The position numbers and the translations under genes are program-made. The notes below the pieces were generated by a model. That model saw nothing but the letters and a program-made list of their open reading frames with translations, searched no databases and was not told the origin of the DNA. This document shows, piece after piece, positions 62,692-64,000 of a DNA stretch of 64,000 bases (the first letter of the stretch is position 1; each line of letters starts with the position of its first letter). This DNA comes from Mortierella sp. BCC40632 (taxonomy: Eukaryota > Mortierellomycota > Mortierellomycetes > Mortierellales > Mortierellaceae), in the NCBI GenBank assembly GCA_011634665.1, contig WAEK01000016.1, positions 124,001-188,000 on the forward strand. The letters are read 5' to 3'.

Positions 62692-64000
62692 ATGGAAGCC
62701 GTTAATTCAGAGGACATTGTCCAGTTCTGTGCCATCACCTCTGCCGACCCAGAGGTGGCCTCAAGTTATCTAGTGGTGCGTTACGAAAGTCCTCTGCACT
62801 TCTCCCCGCGTTCAGAGACCCACACCCCTGTTGGTCCTTTCGACCATCGGCCCCAGCTCGAGGACTCACAGGCCTTGCTCTCTTTTACAACGTCGTAGGT
62901 CTGCGATGGTAATATTGAGCGTGCTATCACGCTGTACATGGAAAGCGGAGGTGCCGACCTCCGAGGCGCCGTACCCTCCCCTACCATCACCAACAACAGC
63001 GGCAACAATAACGCGGGCAGTAACAGTGGAAACAGAGGGGCCCGTCGATCGCGCTCATCTTCTAACGATAGGAACTCGGGAAGCTATGATGATACGTTTG
63101 ATCAGGATGCAGCCCTTGCACGGTCTCTCCAGGAGCAGGACACTATCCGCGCCCCTATTGCCCCCCGACATGAGATGTTGCTTGGCGACGACTTTGACAC
63201 TCACGCAGGTCCAGGCTATGCGGGTTCTTCTCGTAAGTTTCGCAGATCTTTTATCCGCCTTTGCCAGAGTGTTGTCTTTGCCCCTTCTTCCCCGAGTAGA
63301 CTTGCGTGTATGGGTTTGTGGGTGTGTGGATTCTGATATCCGCTGGTATTCTTGTGTGGTTGAGCATTGCATCTCTTTCAGAAAAAGGCCTTTTTTTTTT
63401 TTTACGTATTTTCATGCAAATGATTTATCCTATTTGCTCTCTTGATGATTTTTTTTTTTTTTCACACAGGGTCCCGTGGTACATCATCGGTGTTTCTACC
63501 CCCCGACTCGACTCTTGGAGTGGATGCGTTCCGCGATTTTAGAGCAGAGGCAGCATCAATGGGCGGAGAAACTAGCCCCAGGACTTCAAAGCTGGCAGAG
63601 CTCTTCAAGGCACCTTTGGACATAATGGCTCGAGGAGATTTTGAACAAGTAAAATTTTTTTGGCTCTTTGGTTAAGGTTGACTTTTTTTTTGTGCGGCAT
63701 CATCCAGCAACCAATGGTTGACGATACTGATTGATTTACTTCTTGCCCTTTTCCCCACGCTATTACCCGCTTGGCGGATTTTTTTTTTTTTTTTTTTTGC
63801 CACAGTGCCGAAAGGTTGCCAAGGCGGACAAAAAGTGGCTGATGGTCAATATTCAAGACCCCACCATCTTTGCATGTCAGACGCTTAACCGTGACCTCTG
63901 GAGTAGTCCAAAAGTCAAGGAGGTCATCAAGGAGAGCTTTGTGTTTTTGCAGGTGCGTAAACAGATACCCTTCTCCCCTGTTGAAGTGCATGCCAGGAGG
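62692..64000 (+). CDS. UBXN7: UBXN7/Ubx5-like Cdc48 adaptor, 5' part (runs off the window)
   Basis: Adaptor that links ubiquitylated substrates to the Cdc48/p97 segregase. Exons seen are 62692-62775, 62899-63232, 63470-63648 and 63806-63952. The last donor is GTGCGT, and the following exon lies beyond 64000, so the coding sequence is partial (about 248 aa present). The UBA-like domain is at about 1-45 (VQFCAITSADPEVASSYL, VCDGNIERAITLYMESGG). A low-complexity Asn/Ser/Arg stretch follows, then QDAALARSLQEQD, which resembles a ubiquitin-interacting motif. The UAS thioredoxin-like domain starts LAELFKAPLDIMARGDFEQ and continues KWLMVNIQDPTIFACQTLNR, closely matching metazoan UBXN7. The C-terminal UBX domain is predicted to be outside the window. 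The first intron uses GTGCGT as donor. The start ATG has a good context (CACCATGG). Confidence 0.9.

Overview
The window is nuclear DNA of a filamentous fungus, most likely Mortierellomycotina (Mortierella and relatives). The evidence is many short spliceosomal introns, strongly codon-biased EF-1alpha and ribosomal protein genes, an Ole1-type delta-9 desaturase with a C-terminal cytochrome b5 domain and a length typical of this group, and gene-poor spacers packed with homopolymers and GA/CT, GT, AAAG and AAAAG microsatellites. The species cannot be fixed from the sequence alone. No transposon, virus, rRNA, tRNA or CRISPR array was recognised.

Fifteen protein-coding genes were rebuilt by hand from splice sites and reading frames. 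In order: TAF5 (minus, 4103-7313), a Siw14-type phosphatase (plus, 8954-10631), a bZIP factor with a probable membrane segment (minus, 12110-15014), an anion:cation symporter of the major facilitator superfamily (plus, 19348-21821), EF-1alpha (minus, 22382-23761), Golgi protein Tvp18 (minus, 25130-26836), an SR-protein kinase (plus, 27902-30735), delta-9 desaturase Ole1 (plus, 32951-34558), a class I glutamine amidotransferase-like protein (plus, 37713-38931), ribosomal protein uL13 (plus, 39437-41106), Obg-like ATPase Ola1 (plus, 42529-44375), a giant DUF3712 membrane protein (plus, 49138-55192), thiamine pyrophosphokinase (plus, 55671-57369), 5'-3' exoribonuclease Rat1/Xrn2 (minus, 57672-62363), and the 5' part of a UBXN7/Ubx5-like protein (plus, 62692 to beyond the right edge).

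Most are housekeeping genes with no operon-like logic. They cover transcription start and termination (TAF5, Rat1), translation (EF-1alpha, uL13, Ola1), splicing-factor phosphorylation (SRPK), membrane lipid (Ole1), Golgi and endomembrane functions (Tvp18, DUF3712 protein), cofactor synthesis (TPK) and Cdc48-linked proteostasis (UBX protein).

The most interesting item is the bZIP gene. Splicing joins a cytosolic bZIP to a hydrophobic segment resembling the CREB3/ATF6 membrane anchor, and the intron lies inside that segment, so intron retention would yield a soluble factor. Splicing oddities recur elsewhere: two GC-AG introns (TVP18, OLE1), coding microexons of 16 and 23 nt, very short first coding exons, and T-run/A-run hairpins just upstream of four 3' splice sites.
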